DNA of 64,000 nucleotides from Bacteroides propionicifaciens DSM 19291 = JCM 14649 (GCF_000375405.1 NZ_AQWS01000005.1:1-64000); one strand, 5' to 3'. Shown: positions 26,704 to 36,123, numbered from the stretch's first letter. Program-made: numbers and translations. The notes: generated by a model not told the origin, from the letters alone.

Positions 26704-28599
26704 ATGGCAGAAAAAAGAGAGCGTCTTTTCTCAAGTTTTCCTCCTATTTCTACAGAGGAATGGAAGGGAAAGATTGTGGCAGATTTGAAAGGAGCTGATT
26801 TTGACAAAAAATTAGTTTGGCGAACTCAAGAAGGTTTTGATGTTCAACCTTTTTATCGTTGGGAAGACATTAAAGATTTACAACAATTAAATTCTTTACC
26901 CGGAGAGTTTCCTTACTTAAGAGGAACAAAAAAAGAATCTAATGCATGGCTTGTCCGTCAAGATTTAGTAGTAACCGACGTAAAAGAAGCTAACAAAAAA
27001 GCTCTATTCTTACTAGATAGAGGTGTTGAGTCTTTGTCTTTCAAAATTGACGAAAAAGATTTATCTGATCATTTGTTTGCAGACTTACTAGATGGTATCT
27101 ATGCTGACTGTGTTGAGTTGAATTTTTCTACTTGTCAAGGTCATATAGTTGACCTAGCAAAACTTTTAGTGGCTTACTACCAAGAGAAAAAGTACGATGT
27201 TAAGAAATTATTCGGATCAATTGATTTCGACTTCTTTAACAAAATGCTAACTAGAGGTAAAGAAAAAGGCAACTTTATCGAAATTTCAAAGGCTTTAATC
27301 GAAGCTATCAAACCACTACCTTTTTATCGTGTTCTTAATGTAACTTCTAGTTCATTAAACAATGCAGGCTCATACCTAGCTCAAGAATTGGGTTATGCAC
27401 TTGCTTGGGGTAATGAATACCTCGATAAATTAGTTTCGGAAGAAGGTCTTCCTCCAGCACTTGTTGCTAAGAAGATTAAATTCAATTTTGGCGTAGGAAC
27501 AAACTATTTCATGGAGATTGCTAAGTTTAGAGCAGCACGTTTGCTTTGGGCTAATATTGTGGCTTCATATGGTCCTACTTGTGATCACGATTGTGAGAAC
27601 GAAGGCGAAAACAACGTTTGTCGTTGTGCTTCAAAAATGCGTATTCACGCACAAACTTCATTCTCAAACATGACTGTTTATGATGCACATGTCAACCTAC
27701 TCCGTTCTCAAACAGAAGCGATGAGTGCAGGTTTAGCAGGTGTTGATTCATTAACAGTTTTGCCTTTTGATGTTACTTACAAAGAGTCTGATGAGTTTTC
27801 AGAACGTCTTGCTCGTAACCAACAACTTCTACTTAAAGAGGAGTCACACTTCGATAAAGTGGTTGACCCTGCAGGTGGTTCATACTATATTGAAACACTA
27901 ACAGCTTCAATCGCTGAGCAAGCATGGAAAATCTTCTTGAAAGTTCTCGAAGATGGTGGTTTTTACGAATCTGTTAAGAAAGGTCTTGTACAAGATGAAA
28001 TTAACAGTAGCAATGACAAACGTCACTTGTACGTAGCTCAACGTAGAGAAAACCTTCTAGGTACTAATATATTCCCTAACTTTAATGAAAAAGCTGGCGA
28101 CAAACGTCCAGTAGAGATTGCTACTTGTTGCAGCTCTTCTAAAGGTTCTGGTATCAAAACTCTTAATATGAGTAGAGCTGCTTCAGGATTTGAAGAATTA
28201 CGACTACAAACTGAAGCTTCAGGTAAGAGACCAAAAGCATTTATGCTTACTATTGGTAGCTTAGTGATGCGTCAAGCAAGAGCTCAATTCGCTTGTAACT
28301 TCTTCGCTTGTGCTGGTTATGAAGTTGTCGATAATTTAGGTTTCGATACAGTTGAAAAAGGTATTGAAGCAGCTATGGCCGCAGGTGCTGATGTAGTTGT
28401 GCTTTGCTCTAGTGATGATGAATATGCAGAATATGCAGAAGCTGCATTTAAAGCATTAAATAATCGTGCTATGTTTGCAGTAGCTGGTGCTCCAGCTTGC
28501 ATGGATGAGTTGAAAGCTAAAGGCATCGAATACTTTATTCATGTTCGTGTAAATGTGCTTGAAACATTGAAAGAATTTAATGCTAACCTTTTGAAGTAA
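26704..28599 (+). CDS. mutA: Methylmalonyl-CoA mutase small subunit
   Basis: The 631-residue beta subunit pairs with MutB to interconvert succinyl-CoA and methylmalonyl-CoA, used by Bacteroidales to make propionate from succinate. It has the TIM-barrel part (FGVGTNYFMEIAKFRAARLLW; VDPAGGSYYIE) and a C-terminal B12-like domain. That domain lacks the DxHxxG cobalamin motif, as expected for the non-catalytic subunit. A cysteine-rich insert (CDHDCENEGENNVCRC, about residues 295-310) interrupts the barrel region; this is unusual and its role is unclear. mutB follows after six bases. Confidence 0.95.
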   Translation: MAEKRERLFSSFPPISTEEWKGKIVADLKGADFDKKLVWRTQEGFDVQPFYRWEDIKDLQQLNSLPGEFPYLRGTKKESNAWLVRQDLVVTDVKEANKKALFLLDRGVESLSFKIDEKDLSDHLFADLLDGIYADCVELNFSTCQGHIVDLAKLLVAYYQEKKYDVKKLFGSIDFDFFNKMLTRGKEKGNFIEISKALIEAIKPLPFYRVLNVTSSSLNNAGSYLAQELGYALAWGNEYLDKLVSEEGLPPALVAKKIKFNFGVGTNYFMEIAKFRAARLLWANIVASYGPTCDHDCENEGENNVCRCASKMRIHAQTSFSNMTVYDAHVNLLRSQTEAMSAGLAGVDSLTVLPFDVTYKESDEFSERLARNQQLLLKEESHFDKVVDPAGGSYYIETLTASIAEQAWKIFLKVLEDGGFYESVKKGLVQDEINSSNDKRHLYVAQRRENLLGTNIFPNFNEKAGDKRPVEIATCCSSSKGSGIKTLNMSRAASGFEELRLQTEASGKRPKAFMLTIGSLVMRQARAQFACNFFACAGYEVVDNLGFDTVEKGIEAAMAAGADVVVLCSSDDEYAEYAEAAFKALNNRAMFAVAGAPACMDELKAKGIEYFIHVRVNVLETLKEFNANLLK

Positions 28600-28605
28600 T
28601 TTGAT

Positions 28606-30750
28606 ATGAAACCCAACTTTAAAAATTTAGATATATATTCAGCTATTCATGCAACTGACGGCATGGCATGGCAAAAAGAAAATAATATCAAAACAAACTG
28701 GGAAACCCCAGAAAAAATTGATGTAAAACCCATCTATACGAAAGAAGATCTTGAAGGTCTAGAGCATTTAAACTTTGCTTCTGGTCTTCCTCCTTTCTTA
28801 CGTGGACCTTACTCAGCGATGTACCCATTGCGTCCTTGGACTATTCGTCAGTATGCTGGTTTCTCAACAGCTGAGGAATCGAATGCTTTCTACCGTAGAA
28901 ACTTGGCCGCAGGTCAAAAAGGTCTATCAGTAGCATTTGACCTTCCAACTCACCGTGGTTATGACCCAGACAACGAACGTGTTGTTGGTGATGTAGGTAA
29001 GGCTGGTGTGTCTATCTGTTCAACAGAAAACATGAAAGTGCTTTTTGACGAGATTCCATTGAACAAGATGTCTGTATCTATGACAATGAACGGAGCCGTT
29101 CTTCCAATTATGGCTTTCTACATTAACGTAGGTTTAGAGCAAGGAGCTAAGCTTTCAGAAATGGCTGGTACTATCCAGAATGATATTTTGAAAGAGTTTA
29201 TGGTGCGTAATACTTATATTTACCCACCAGCATTCTCAATGAAGATTATCTCAGATATTTTTGAGTATACTTCTCAAAATATGCCTAAGTTTAACTCAAT
29301 CTCTATTTCGGGTTACCACATGCAAGAAGCAGGTGCTACTCCTGATCTTGAGTTGGCTTATACTTTAGCTGACGGTCTTGAGTATGTACGTTTCGGGTTA
29401 GCAGCTGGTATTGACATTGATGCTTTTGCTCCTCGTTTGTCATTCTTCTGGGCTATAGGTACAAACCACTTCATCGAGATTGCTAAGATGAGAGCAGCTC
29501 GTATGCTTTGGGCTAAATTGATTTCTCAATTTAACCCTAAAAACCCAAAATCGATCACACTAAGAACTCACTCTCAAACTTCTGGTTGGTCATTGACAGA
29601 ACAAGATCCATACAATAATATTGGTCGTACTTGTATTGAAGCTATGGCTGCTGTTTTGGGTCATACTCAGTCATTACACACTAATGCGTTAGATGAGGCT
29701 ATTGCTTTGCCAACAGACTTCTCTGCACGTATTGCTCGTAATACTCAGATTTATATCCAAACAGAAACTGAAGTTTGTCGCCAAGTTGATCCTTGGGCAG
29801 GTTCATACTATGTAGAGAACTTGACTAACGAAATCGCTCACAAAGCATGGGAGCATATCCAAGAGGTTGAAAAACTAGGTGGTATGTCGAAAGCTATTGA
29901 GACTGGTATTCCAAAAATGCGTATTGAGGAAGCTGCGGCTCGTGCTCAAGCTCGTATTGACTCTGGAAAACAAACTATTATTGGTGTTAATAAATATGTC
30001 CTTGACAAAGAAGATCCAATCGATATTCTTGAAGTAGATAATACTGCTGTAAGAGTCGGTCAGGTTAAGCATCTTGAAGAACTAAGAAAGAACCGTAACG
30101 AAGCTGAAGTAAAAAAAGCTCTTGCTGCTCTTACTGAGTGTGTTAAAACTAAGAAAGGTAATTTACTTGAGTTAGCTGTTGAGGCTGCTCGTGTTAGAGC
30201 TACTCTTGGTGAAATTTCAGATGCATGTGAAGTTGTTGTAGGACGCTATAAAGCTCAAATTAGAACTATATCAGGCGTGTATTCATCAGAAAGTAAAGAC
30301 GATAAAGACTTTATCAGAGCATGTGAATTAGTAGAGAAATTTGCTAAGAAAGAGGGACGTCAACCTCGTATCATGATTGCTAAGATGGGTCAAGACGGAC
30401 ACGATAGAGGTGCTAAAGTTGTTGCCACTGGTTATGCCGATTGTGGTTTCGACGTTGATATGGGTCCTCTATTCCAAACTCCAGCAGAAGCTGCTAGAGA
30501 TGCCGTAGAAAATGACGTACATATTTTAGGTGTATCTTCATTGGCAGCAGGTCACAAGACATTGATTCCTTCTGTTATTGCAGAGTTGAAAAAACTTGGT
30601 CGTGAAGATATCATAGTTATTGCAGGTGGTGTTATTCCAGCTCAAGATTATGATTTCTTATACAAAGCTGGCGTTGCTGCTATCTTTGGTCCTGGTACAC
30701 CAGTTGCTAAAGCTGCTGGAACACTATTAGAAATTTTATTAGAAGAGTAG
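28606..30750 (+). CDS. mutB: Methylmalonyl-CoA mutase large (catalytic) subunit
   Basis: The 714-residue catalytic subunit carries adenosylcobalamin. The N-terminal barrel includes [25 protein letters not shown] with its substrate-contacting tyrosine, and [13 protein letters not shown]. The C-terminal domain has the base-off/His-on cobalamin motif DGHDRG at residues 597-602. The downstream VSSLAAGH and IVIAGGVIP segments complete the B12 fold. The gene is the second of the mutAB operon and ends at a strong terminator. Confidence 0.97.
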   Translation: MKPNFKNLDIYSAIHATDGMAWQKENNIKTNWETPEKIDVKPIYTKEDLEGLEHLNFASGLPPFLRGPYSAMYPLRPWTIRQYAGFSTAEESNAFYRRNLAAGQKGLSVAFDLPTHRGYDPDNERVVGDVGKAGVSICSTENMKVLFDEIPLNKMSVSMTMNGAVLPIMAFYINVGLEQGAKLSEMAGTIQNDILKEFMVRNTYIYPPAFSMKIISDIFEYTSQNMPKFNSISISGYHMQEAGATPDLELAYTLADGLEYVRFGLAAGIDIDAFAPRLSFFWAIGTNHFIEIAKMRAARMLWAKLISQFNPKNPKSITLRTHSQTSGWSLTEQDPYNNIGRTCIEAMAAVLGHTQSLHTNALDEAIALPTDFSARIARNTQIYIQTETEVCRQVDPWAGSYYVENLTNEIAHKAWEHIQEVEKLGGMSKAIETGIPKMRIEEAAARAQARIDSGKQTIIGVNKYVLDKEDPIDILEVDNTAVRVGQVKHLEELRKNRNEAEVKKALAALTECVKTKKGNLLELAVEAARVRATLGEISDACEVVVGRYKAQIRTISGVYSSESKDDKDFIRACELVEKFAKKEGRQPRIMIAKMGQDGHDRGAKVVATGYADCGFDVDMGPLFQTPAEAARDAVENDVHILGVSSLAAGHKTLIPSVIAELKKLGREDIIVIAGGVIPAQDYDFLYKAGVAAIFGPGTPVAKAAGTLLEILLEE

Positions 30751-30780
30751 TCTAAAGCTACCTTTTAGATAATCCTAATA

Positions 30781-30815
30781 AAGGGAGAGGTTTATAAACC
30801 TCTCCCTTTATTTTT
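30781..30815 (+). terminator. Terminator of mutA-mutB
   Basis: A 14-bp perfect stem (30781-30794 with 30797-30810) is followed by ATTTTTG, 30 bases past the mutB stop. Confidence 0.85.
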
Positions 30816-30997
30816 GTCTGTAATAGCTATGTAATAGTTGTCCAGCTTATTTCTATAGAGCCTTCTATATAGCCTATTAGATCAATATGTATACTGACAT
30901 TAAGTGTTCTAATTGTATTAAAATATGTAAATCTAGGAGCTTAATATTGAATTTGATGTTAAAAAGACATTTATTGTGTGAAATGGCTATCTTTTTA

Positions 30998-31028
30998 TTT
31001 GCGCGTTTGAAAATAACTTGTATCTTTG
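30998..31028 (+). promoter_or_regulatory. Promoter of the small-RNA candidate
   Basis: TTTG (30998-31001), 19 bases, then TATCTTTG (31021-31028): a full-consensus Bacteroidota promoter in the middle of a 463-base gap, with a terminator only about 45 bases further on. The rest of the gap (30816-30997) shows no gene or clear structure. Confidence 0.7.
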
Positions 31029-31032
31029 TAAT

Positions 31033-31095
31033 GTGTTTTTCATAGTATTAGATTTAAGGTTAACAAGATTGGAGCAAAGCGTTGCTCCTTTTTTT
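31033..31095 (+). ncRNA. Candidate small RNA (about 60 nt) with its own promoter and terminator
   Basis: A consensus promoter predicts a start near 31033-31035. Transcription would end at a perfect 7-bp stem (31071-31077 with 31082-31088), a 4-base AGCG loop and seven Ts (31089-31095). The 38 bases between start and hairpin contain no useful open frame. The leader includes the word CATAGTATTAGATTTAAGG, which I recall, without being able to check, as recurring in Bacteroidales genomes in front of such hairpins. It could be a trans-acting sRNA or a premature-terminated leader for the glycosyltransferase 118 bases downstream. Confidence 0.6.
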
Positions 31096-31166
31096 ATGCC
31101 CATATGTCAACGGCAATAAGTCTTTAGGTTTTGAGTGATTACAACTTATCTTATTCTGAATTTATG

Positions 31167-31174
31167 TATCTTTA
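31167..31174 (+). promoter_or_regulatory. -7-like element before the GT10 gene
   Basis: TATCTTTA matches seven of eight consensus positions, 39 bases before ATG 31214, and would allow expression independent of the small-RNA unit. Confidence 0.4.
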
Positions 31175-31213
31175 ATTTCAAAAGCTAAGACTACTTATTG
31201 ATAATCCTACAAT

Positions 31214-32264
31214 ATGAATAATATGCCTTTTAAAGTAAAACTGATTTCTTATAGGAGTAATTTCGGAAAAATATTACATCGCCAATCTAAGTCATCAACT
31301 AATTTATCAAATGATGGGCGTTATGAGTTCTTCATTGATGACGATGTTAACGATGCGGATTTTTTTGTAATTCATGGAAAAGGTGTAAGAGAGCCCGTTT
31401 CTTGTCATGTTGCTCAAGAGAATACATTATTATTGACTACAGAACCTAATACTATTTTTGAATATCCTCAAAATTACATTAAACAGTTTGGAGTGGTGCA
31501 TTCTAGTCAAATTCAAACAAAGCATAAAAATATTATTTATGGCCCCGCTCTTATTCCTTGGTTTGTAGGCTATACAGAAAAATAAGAATGGTGAATTAAG
31601 TTATACGTTGGATTATGATGGATTGATCAGTAGCTCTGCTCCAGATAAGACAAAGCTAATTTCAGTAATTACTAGTAATAAAGTAACTACTCAGGGTCAT
31701 CTAGAGAGAATCCGATTTGTTCAAAAACTTAAGCAACACTATGGTGATAAATTAGATGTCTTTGGGCGAGGCATAAAAGATTTTGAAGATAAATGGGAGG
31801 TATTAGCTCCCTATAAATATCATATTTCTTTGGAGAATAGCTCTACTGATTTTTATTGGACAGAAAAGCTTGCTGATTGTTATTTATCTGAAACCTTCCC
31901 AATATATTACGGGTGTAAAAATATTTCCAACTACTTTCCCGAAACTGCATTTGCTTCTATAGACATAAATAATTTTGATCAAGCTGTTCAGATTATTGAC
32001 AAGGTAATTCATGAAGAGCAGTACGAGAAAAACATTGAAGTACTCAAAGAGTGCAAGCATAAAATATTGAACGAGTATAATATATTCGATTATATAGCAA
32101 AGATATGTGACTCGCTAGACCCCAATCTGCCCAAAACCAATGTAGTTATAAAGCCTTGTGTATCTCTATTGAATAAACGCAATCTTTTACATTATGTCTT
32201 TATGAGAAATTATTATAAGTTGAAAAGAAAGGTAACAGACTATTTTATAGGCAGTAAGTTCTGA
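31214..32264 (+). pseudogene. Glycosyltransferase family 10 (fucosyltransferase-like), disrupted by one frameshift
   Basis: The first frame (ATG 31214) stops at TAA 31583-31585, but the adjacent frame continues the protein to 32264. The second part contains the GT10 core: HISLENSSTDFYWTEKLADC followed by FPIYYGC, the donor-binding region of alpha-1,3/4-fucosyltransferases. Removing a single A from the AAAAA run at 31578-31582 restores one frame reading TENKNGELSYTLDYDG and gives about 350 residues, normal for the family. It may be a recent pseudogene, a phase-variable gene or a sequencing error. The enzyme would add fucose to surface glycans. A TTG at 31608 could start a separate C-terminal product. 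Confidence 0.75.
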
Positions 32265-32297
32265 ATAGTTATTGTTCTAAAGCTTTAAAAGTATAGA

Positions 32298-33086
32298 TTA
32301 ATAGTGAGAATGATGCACCGTCTGTCTTCTAGATAAAGAGAGGCTAGGGAGTTGGATATTAAAGTCTATACTGAATACTTTAGCCATGATATTGGCCACC
32401 CTGAGCGATTCTTTCCAGCCCCCACAATGCTCCGGGCTCAGAGCAATAGTTACTACAGCAATACGATCTAAGTTTTCCTTTATTTTCAAACAAAGCTCGG
32501 TGATGTAAGCATCAGTGTACATTTGATATTGGTTAGATCTAAAAAAATAGTCTATATCTATATTGACTATCCATTGGTTGTTATTTTCCTGAGAATCTTT
32601 GTTGAGGGGAGGGTTTTGAATCCATTCTCCAAATTTATTAGGCAACTCGTAGCTATATGGGTTGTAGAAAACATTGAGGTCATTCATCTCTTTTTGATAA
32701 CCATCACAAGCAAAAATAGAGTGTTCAAACCAATTGGGGAATAGATTATGTAGAGTCAATATATAATTGGCATAATTGAATACTTTGAGTTTTTTATCAG
32801 TGCCCGAATCAGTATATGTTAGGTTGACAAACTCCTTAAGTGATATCTTTTTGTGATTTAAGAGAAATTCATAGCTGCTCTTAGGGCTTTTATTCCATAA
32901 ATCCCAGTGTTGGTCGATGTGGAATAGATTATATGATTTGGTTTTATCTAATTCATTAAGCCAACACCAGCCTGCTGCTAAGTGATTGTCCATAATATAA
33001 AATTTGTCTTGTTGAAATAGAAAATTAAGCTGTGCTTTTCCAGAAGTCTTAAGTTCTAAGCTTGTTGAGGGTTTTAGAATCCACAT
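32298..33086 (-). CDS. UPF0489 family protein (arginase-like metal-binding motifs)
   Basis: The 262-residue protein has the arrangement of the UPF0489 (human C5orf22-like) family: FYIMDNHLAAGWCW, then HIDQHWDLW (H56, D58, H60, D62), then NIDIDYFF (D177, D179), and SPEHCGGW. The HxDxHxD and DxD pattern resembles the bimetal site of ureohydrolases and histone-deacetylase-like enzymes, so a metal-dependent hydrolase is plausible, but no activity is established that I know of. There is no signal peptide. It is convergent with the GT10 gene and no terminator hairpin separates them. A TAATTTTG element lies at 33142-33149. Confidence 0.75.
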   Translation of the reverse strand: MWILKPSTSLELKTSGKAQLNFLFQQDKFYIMDNHLAAGWCWLNELDKTKSYNLFHIDQHWDLWNKSPKSSYEFLLNHKKISLKEFVNLTYTDSGTDKKLKVFNYANYILTLHNLFPNWFEHSIFACDGYQKEMNDLNVFYNPYSYELPNKFGEWIQNPPLNKDSQENNNQWIVNIDIDYFFRSNQYQMYTDAYITELCLKIKENLDRIAVVTIALSPEHCGGWKESLRVANIMAKVFSIDFNIQLPSLSLSRRQTVHHSHY

Positions 33087-33141
33087 TATTGTTTGTTTAT
33101 TTTTTAAGGTTGTATTACGCTAAATACTTCCTATCAAGTTA

Positions 33142-33149
33142 CAAAATTA
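33142..33149 (-). promoter_or_regulatory. -7 promoter element of the UPF0489 gene
   Basis: TAATTTTG on the minus strand fits TAnnTTTG, 55 bases upstream of the start. Confidence 0.45.
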
Positions 33150-33308
33150 TAAGATGCTTTGGAAGGATTAGCATGTTTATAATATGGAGGTTATCTTGTT
33201 TGTCTTGGGTGTTGGATGATCCTGTATATCTATAATTGCTTATTGTTGTGTCTTGTTTTTAGCCTATAAATATTGCCTCTTAACTTCTAAAGGCATGAAT
33301 GAATTTAT

Positions 33309-33316
33309 TAACTTTG
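33309..33316 (+). promoter_or_regulatory. -7 promoter element of topB
   Basis: TAACTTTG matches TAnnTTTG, 28 bases before the topB ATG. Confidence 0.55.
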
Positions 33317-33344
33317 TAGTCCATCGAATAAAATTAACTAGAGT

Positions 33345-35243
33345 ATGATTGTTTGTATAGCGGAGAAACCATCTGTTGCACGTGATATTGCAAATATAAT
33401 TGGAGCAGTTCAACCCAAGGGAGGATATTATGAGGGTAACGGCTACCAAGTCACTTGGACATTTGGCCATTTATGTACGCTAAAAGAACCTCACGAGTAC
33501 TCTCCTGATTGGAAGTCGTGGAACCTGAGCACCTTACCAATGATTCCTCCTCGTTTTGGTATTAAGCTAATTGAGCAAGCCTCAATTGCTAAGCAATTTT
33601 CAGTGATTGAGCATCTGATGCAACGAGCTAAGATGATTGTAAACTGTGGTGATGCTGGACAAGAAGGAGAGCTTATTCAACGTTGGGTGATGCAGAAGAC
33701 AGGTGCTACTTGCCCAGTGAAGCGTTTGTGGATATCTTCGTTGACTGAGGAGTCAATCCGTGAAGGTTTTACTAAGCTCAAAGATGAAAAAGAATTCCAA
33801 CCTCTTTATGAAGCTGGTTTGGCTCGTGCCATTGGCGATTGGCTGCTTGGCATGAATGCGACTCGTCTTTATACATTAAAGTATGGTGAGAATAAGCAGG
33901 TGCTTTCAGTGGGGCGTGTTCAGACACCCACCTTAGCTTTAATTGTCAACCGCCAACAAGAGATTGATGATTTTGTGCCTGAAGCCTATTGGGAGCTTAA
34001 AACTGTATATCGAGATACGACGTTTAACTCTGCTAAAGGTAAGTTTGATAAACAAGAAGAAGCTCAGGAACAACTAAAAACTATAATTGGAAAACCCTTT
34101 CAGGTTGGATCTATCCAGATTAAGAAAGGCTCTGAATTTCCGCCAAGGCTATTTGACTTGACCTCACTTCAGGTTGAGGGTAACAAAAAATTTGGCTTTT
34201 CGGCCGATGAAACACTTAAGCTTATTCAGGGGTTATATGAGCGAAAGCTAACCACCTATCCTCGTGTAGATACCACATTTCTTAGTGATGATATTTACCC
34301 TAAATGCCCTTCTATATTAAAGGGTCTGCGTGATTATGCTGAGCTTACCGCACCATTATTAACCAAGAAGTTAACCAAGTCCAAAAAGGTATTCAACAAT
34401 ACAAAGGTTACCGATCACCATGCAATCATTCCTACAGGAGTTTATCCAAGTGGGTTGACAGATAATGAAAAAAAGATCTTTAACTTAATTACGCGTCGTT
34501 TTATCGCCGCATTTTATCCTGCTTGCGAGATATCAACTACTACAGTTGAAGGCGCTGTTGAGAAAGTTAAGTTTAAAACCACAGGTAAGCAGATTCTGAG
34601 CAAGGGCTGGCGAGTAGTCTTCGAAAATGAGTCTGAAGATGACGATAAGGAAAAAGAGGAGAAAGTACTTCCTGACTTTGTAAAAGGGGAGTCTGGACCC
34701 CACGAACCTGCATTGCAAGAAAAGTGGACTTCACCACCTAAGTTATATACTGAGGCAACTCTTTTGCGTGCCATGGAAACAGCCGGTAAGTTTGTCGAGC
34801 AAGAAGAGCTAAGTGATGCACTCAAAGAAAATGGAATTGGGCGTCCTTCCACGCGTGCAGCTATTATCGAGACTCTTTTCAAGCGTAACTACATCCAAAA
34901 AGAACGAAAAAACCTTGTTCCTACACAAACAGGAAAAGACCTGATTCGTGTGATACACGAAGAACTTCTTAAATCGGCTGAACTGACAGGTATTTGGGAG
35001 AAAAAACTTCGAGAGATCGAAAATCAAACCTATAGTGCCTCAAAGTTTATTGAAGAACTTAAAGCGATGGTCTCTGAAGTTGTCTATGCCGTTAAGCAAG
35101 ATTACACCGATAGAAGGCTAGTGTTGAAAGTTGGTGACCCGTGCCCAATTTGTGGTCGTGGTGTTTTGATTCAGGGAAATAACGCTCTGGGATGTTCTTG
35201 TTGGAAAGACGGCTGTGAGTTTAGGCAAGCAGTTGAAGATTAA
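33345..35243 (+). CDS. topB: DNA topoisomerase III
   Basis: The 632-residue type IA topoisomerase relaxes and decatenates DNA through a transient 5'-phosphotyrosine link. It opens with the TOPRIM strand MIVCIAEKPSVARDIA and has the acidic NCGDAGQEGELIQRW. The catalytic tyrosine is Y305 in LTTYPRVDT, and TDHHAIIPTG follows. The C-terminus carries one four-cysteine zinc-ribbon-like segment (CPICGRG to CSCWKDGC). Length and single C-terminal ribbon match the Bacteroidales TopB group. It is a stand-alone gene with its own promoter and terminator. Confidence 0.95.
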   Translation: MIVCIAEKPSVARDIANIIGAVQPKGGYYEGNGYQVTWTFGHLCTLKEPHEYSPDWKSWNLSTLPMIPPRFGIKLIEQASIAKQFSVIEHLMQRAKMIVNCGDAGQEGELIQRWVMQKTGATCPVKRLWISSLTEESIREGFTKLKDEKEFQPLYEAGLARAIGDWLLGMNATRLYTLKYGENKQVLSVGRVQTPTLALIVNRQQEIDDFVPEAYWELKTVYRDTTFNSAKGKFDKQEEAQEQLKTIIGKPFQVGSIQIKKGSEFPPRLFDLTSLQVEGNKKFGFSADETLKLIQGLYERKLTTYPRVDTTFLSDDIYPKCPSILKGLRDYAELTAPLLTKKLTKSKKVFNNTKVTDHHAIIPTGVYPSGLTDNEKKIFNLITRRFIAAFYPACEISTTTVEGAVEKVKFKTTGKQILSKGWRVVFENESEDDDKEKEEKVLPDFVKGESGPHEPALQEKWTSPPKLYTEATLLRAMETAGKFVEQEELSDALKENGIGRPSTRAAIIETLFKRNYIQKERKNLVPTQTGKDLIRVIHEELLKSAELTGIWEKKLREIENQTYSASKFIEELKAMVSEVVYAVKQDYTDRRLVLKVGDPCPICGRGVLIQGNNALGCSCWKDGCEFRQAVED

Positions 35244-35262
35244 ACTTAGTAGTCCAATATAT

Positions 35263-35310
35263 TTATAACAAAAGAGTCAGAACTAATTAGCTCTGACTCT
35301 TTTGTTATAA
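35263..35310. terminator. Bidirectional terminator between topB and the Crp/Fnr gene
   Basis: Arms 35263-35285 and 35288-35310 pair over 23 positions with one G-U wobble. Confidence 0.85.
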
Positions 35311-35326
35311 AAGGTATTATATACTT

Positions 35327-36028
35327 TTATCCTATTTGACTTATCTTACGAAGCTTTTGCTCGTTGATAATTTTAATCTTTCGTCCATCAATAGCTATGA
35401 TTCGTTCGGATGCAAAATTAGATAAGGTTCTAATAGCATTTGAGGTGGTCATATTCGATAAATTAGCAAGGTCTTCTCTCGATAGATAAATACTTAGTGT
35501 ATAGCCATCTTCTTCAAGTCCGTAATTTGTCTTTAAAAATAGCAACGATTCGGCTAATCTTCCACGGATGTGTTTCTGAGTTAGGTTTACGGTACGTTCG
35601 TCGGCTATTCCTAAATCTGTAGAAAGTTGTTCTATAAAGAATAAAGCCAATTCACTGTTTTCTGACACTAGCTTTGTTATGATATCCATTGGTATAAGGC
35701 ATACAAGAGAAGTTTCAAAAGCTGAAGCAGCAGTAAGATAATCCTCTTTGGCAAAATGAGCACGATAGCCAAAATATTCAACGGGTTTAATCATTCGAAT
35801 AATCTGACTTCTACCACCAACTCCATCTTTGTATATTTTTACCTTACCTGATAATAAGCACATGAGGTATTTAGGTGACTCATCTTCATCATAAATAACC
35901 TCGTTCTTTTTGTATGATTGAAGGTGATAACTATCTTCGAGAAGCTCTCTCTGTTTCTCAGTGAGAGGTTCCCAAATATCAGATATGCTTTTTGATATTT
36001 CGGTATTTGATAAGGTCTTTTTGCCCAT
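35327..36028 (-). CDS. Crp/Fnr family transcriptional regulator
   Basis: The 233-residue regulator has an N-terminal cyclic-nucleotide-binding-like beta-roll (LLSGKVKIYKDGVGGRSQI) and a C-terminal winged helix-turn-helix (GRLAESLLFLK, LSREDLANLSNMTTSNAIRT). There is no N-terminal cysteine cluster as in FNR, so it is not an Fe-S oxygen sensor of that class; its ligand is unknown. It stands upstream of nothing on its strand and beside glutamine synthetase III. A perfect-arm palindrome at 36045-36056 lies at its own transcription start, which suggests autoregulation. Confidence 0.9.
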   Translation of the reverse strand: MGKKTLSNTEISKSISDIWEPLTEKQRELLEDSYHLQSYKKNEVIYDEDESPKYLMCLLSGKVKIYKDGVGGRSQIIRMIKPVEYFGYRAHFAKEDYLTAASAFETSLVCLIPMDIITKLVSENSELALFFIEQLSTDLGIADERTVNLTQKHIRGRLAESLLFLKTNYGLEEDGYTLSIYLSREDLANLSNMTTSNAIRTLSNFASERIIAIDGRKIKIINEQKLRKISQIG

Positions 36029-36044
36029 AACTATTTCTTAACTA

Positions 36045-36056
36045 TGTTGTGCAACA
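36045..36056 (-). promoter_or_regulatory. Candidate operator at the Crp/Fnr gene start site
   Basis: TGTTG-TG-CAACA is an inverted repeat with 5-base arms. On the minus strand it directly follows the -7 element 36057-36064 and so covers the predicted +1, where a bound dimer would block transcription. The TTG/CAA arms resemble general Crp/Fnr half-sites. Binding is inferred. Confidence 0.4.
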
Positions 36057-36064
36057 CAAATATA
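36057..36064 (-). promoter_or_regulatory. -7 promoter element of the Crp/Fnr regulator
   Basis: TATATTTG on the minus strand matches TAnnTTTG exactly, 28 bases upstream of the start. Confidence 0.55.
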
Positions 36065-36123
36065 AAAATAAAAAAACAAAAAGGCTTATGAAATACCGAT
36101 AATACTATGAATCAGTCTTTTGT

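Noticed and set aside
31608-32264. Independent gene starting at TTG 31608
   Set aside because: Its product begins in the middle of the GT10 domain and the preceding frame encodes the matching N-terminal half, so one interrupted gene is more likely than two.
34514-34882. Minus-strand 122-codon open frame inside topB
   Set aside because: It is serine-rich antisense of the topB coding sequence with no promoter and no family resemblance.
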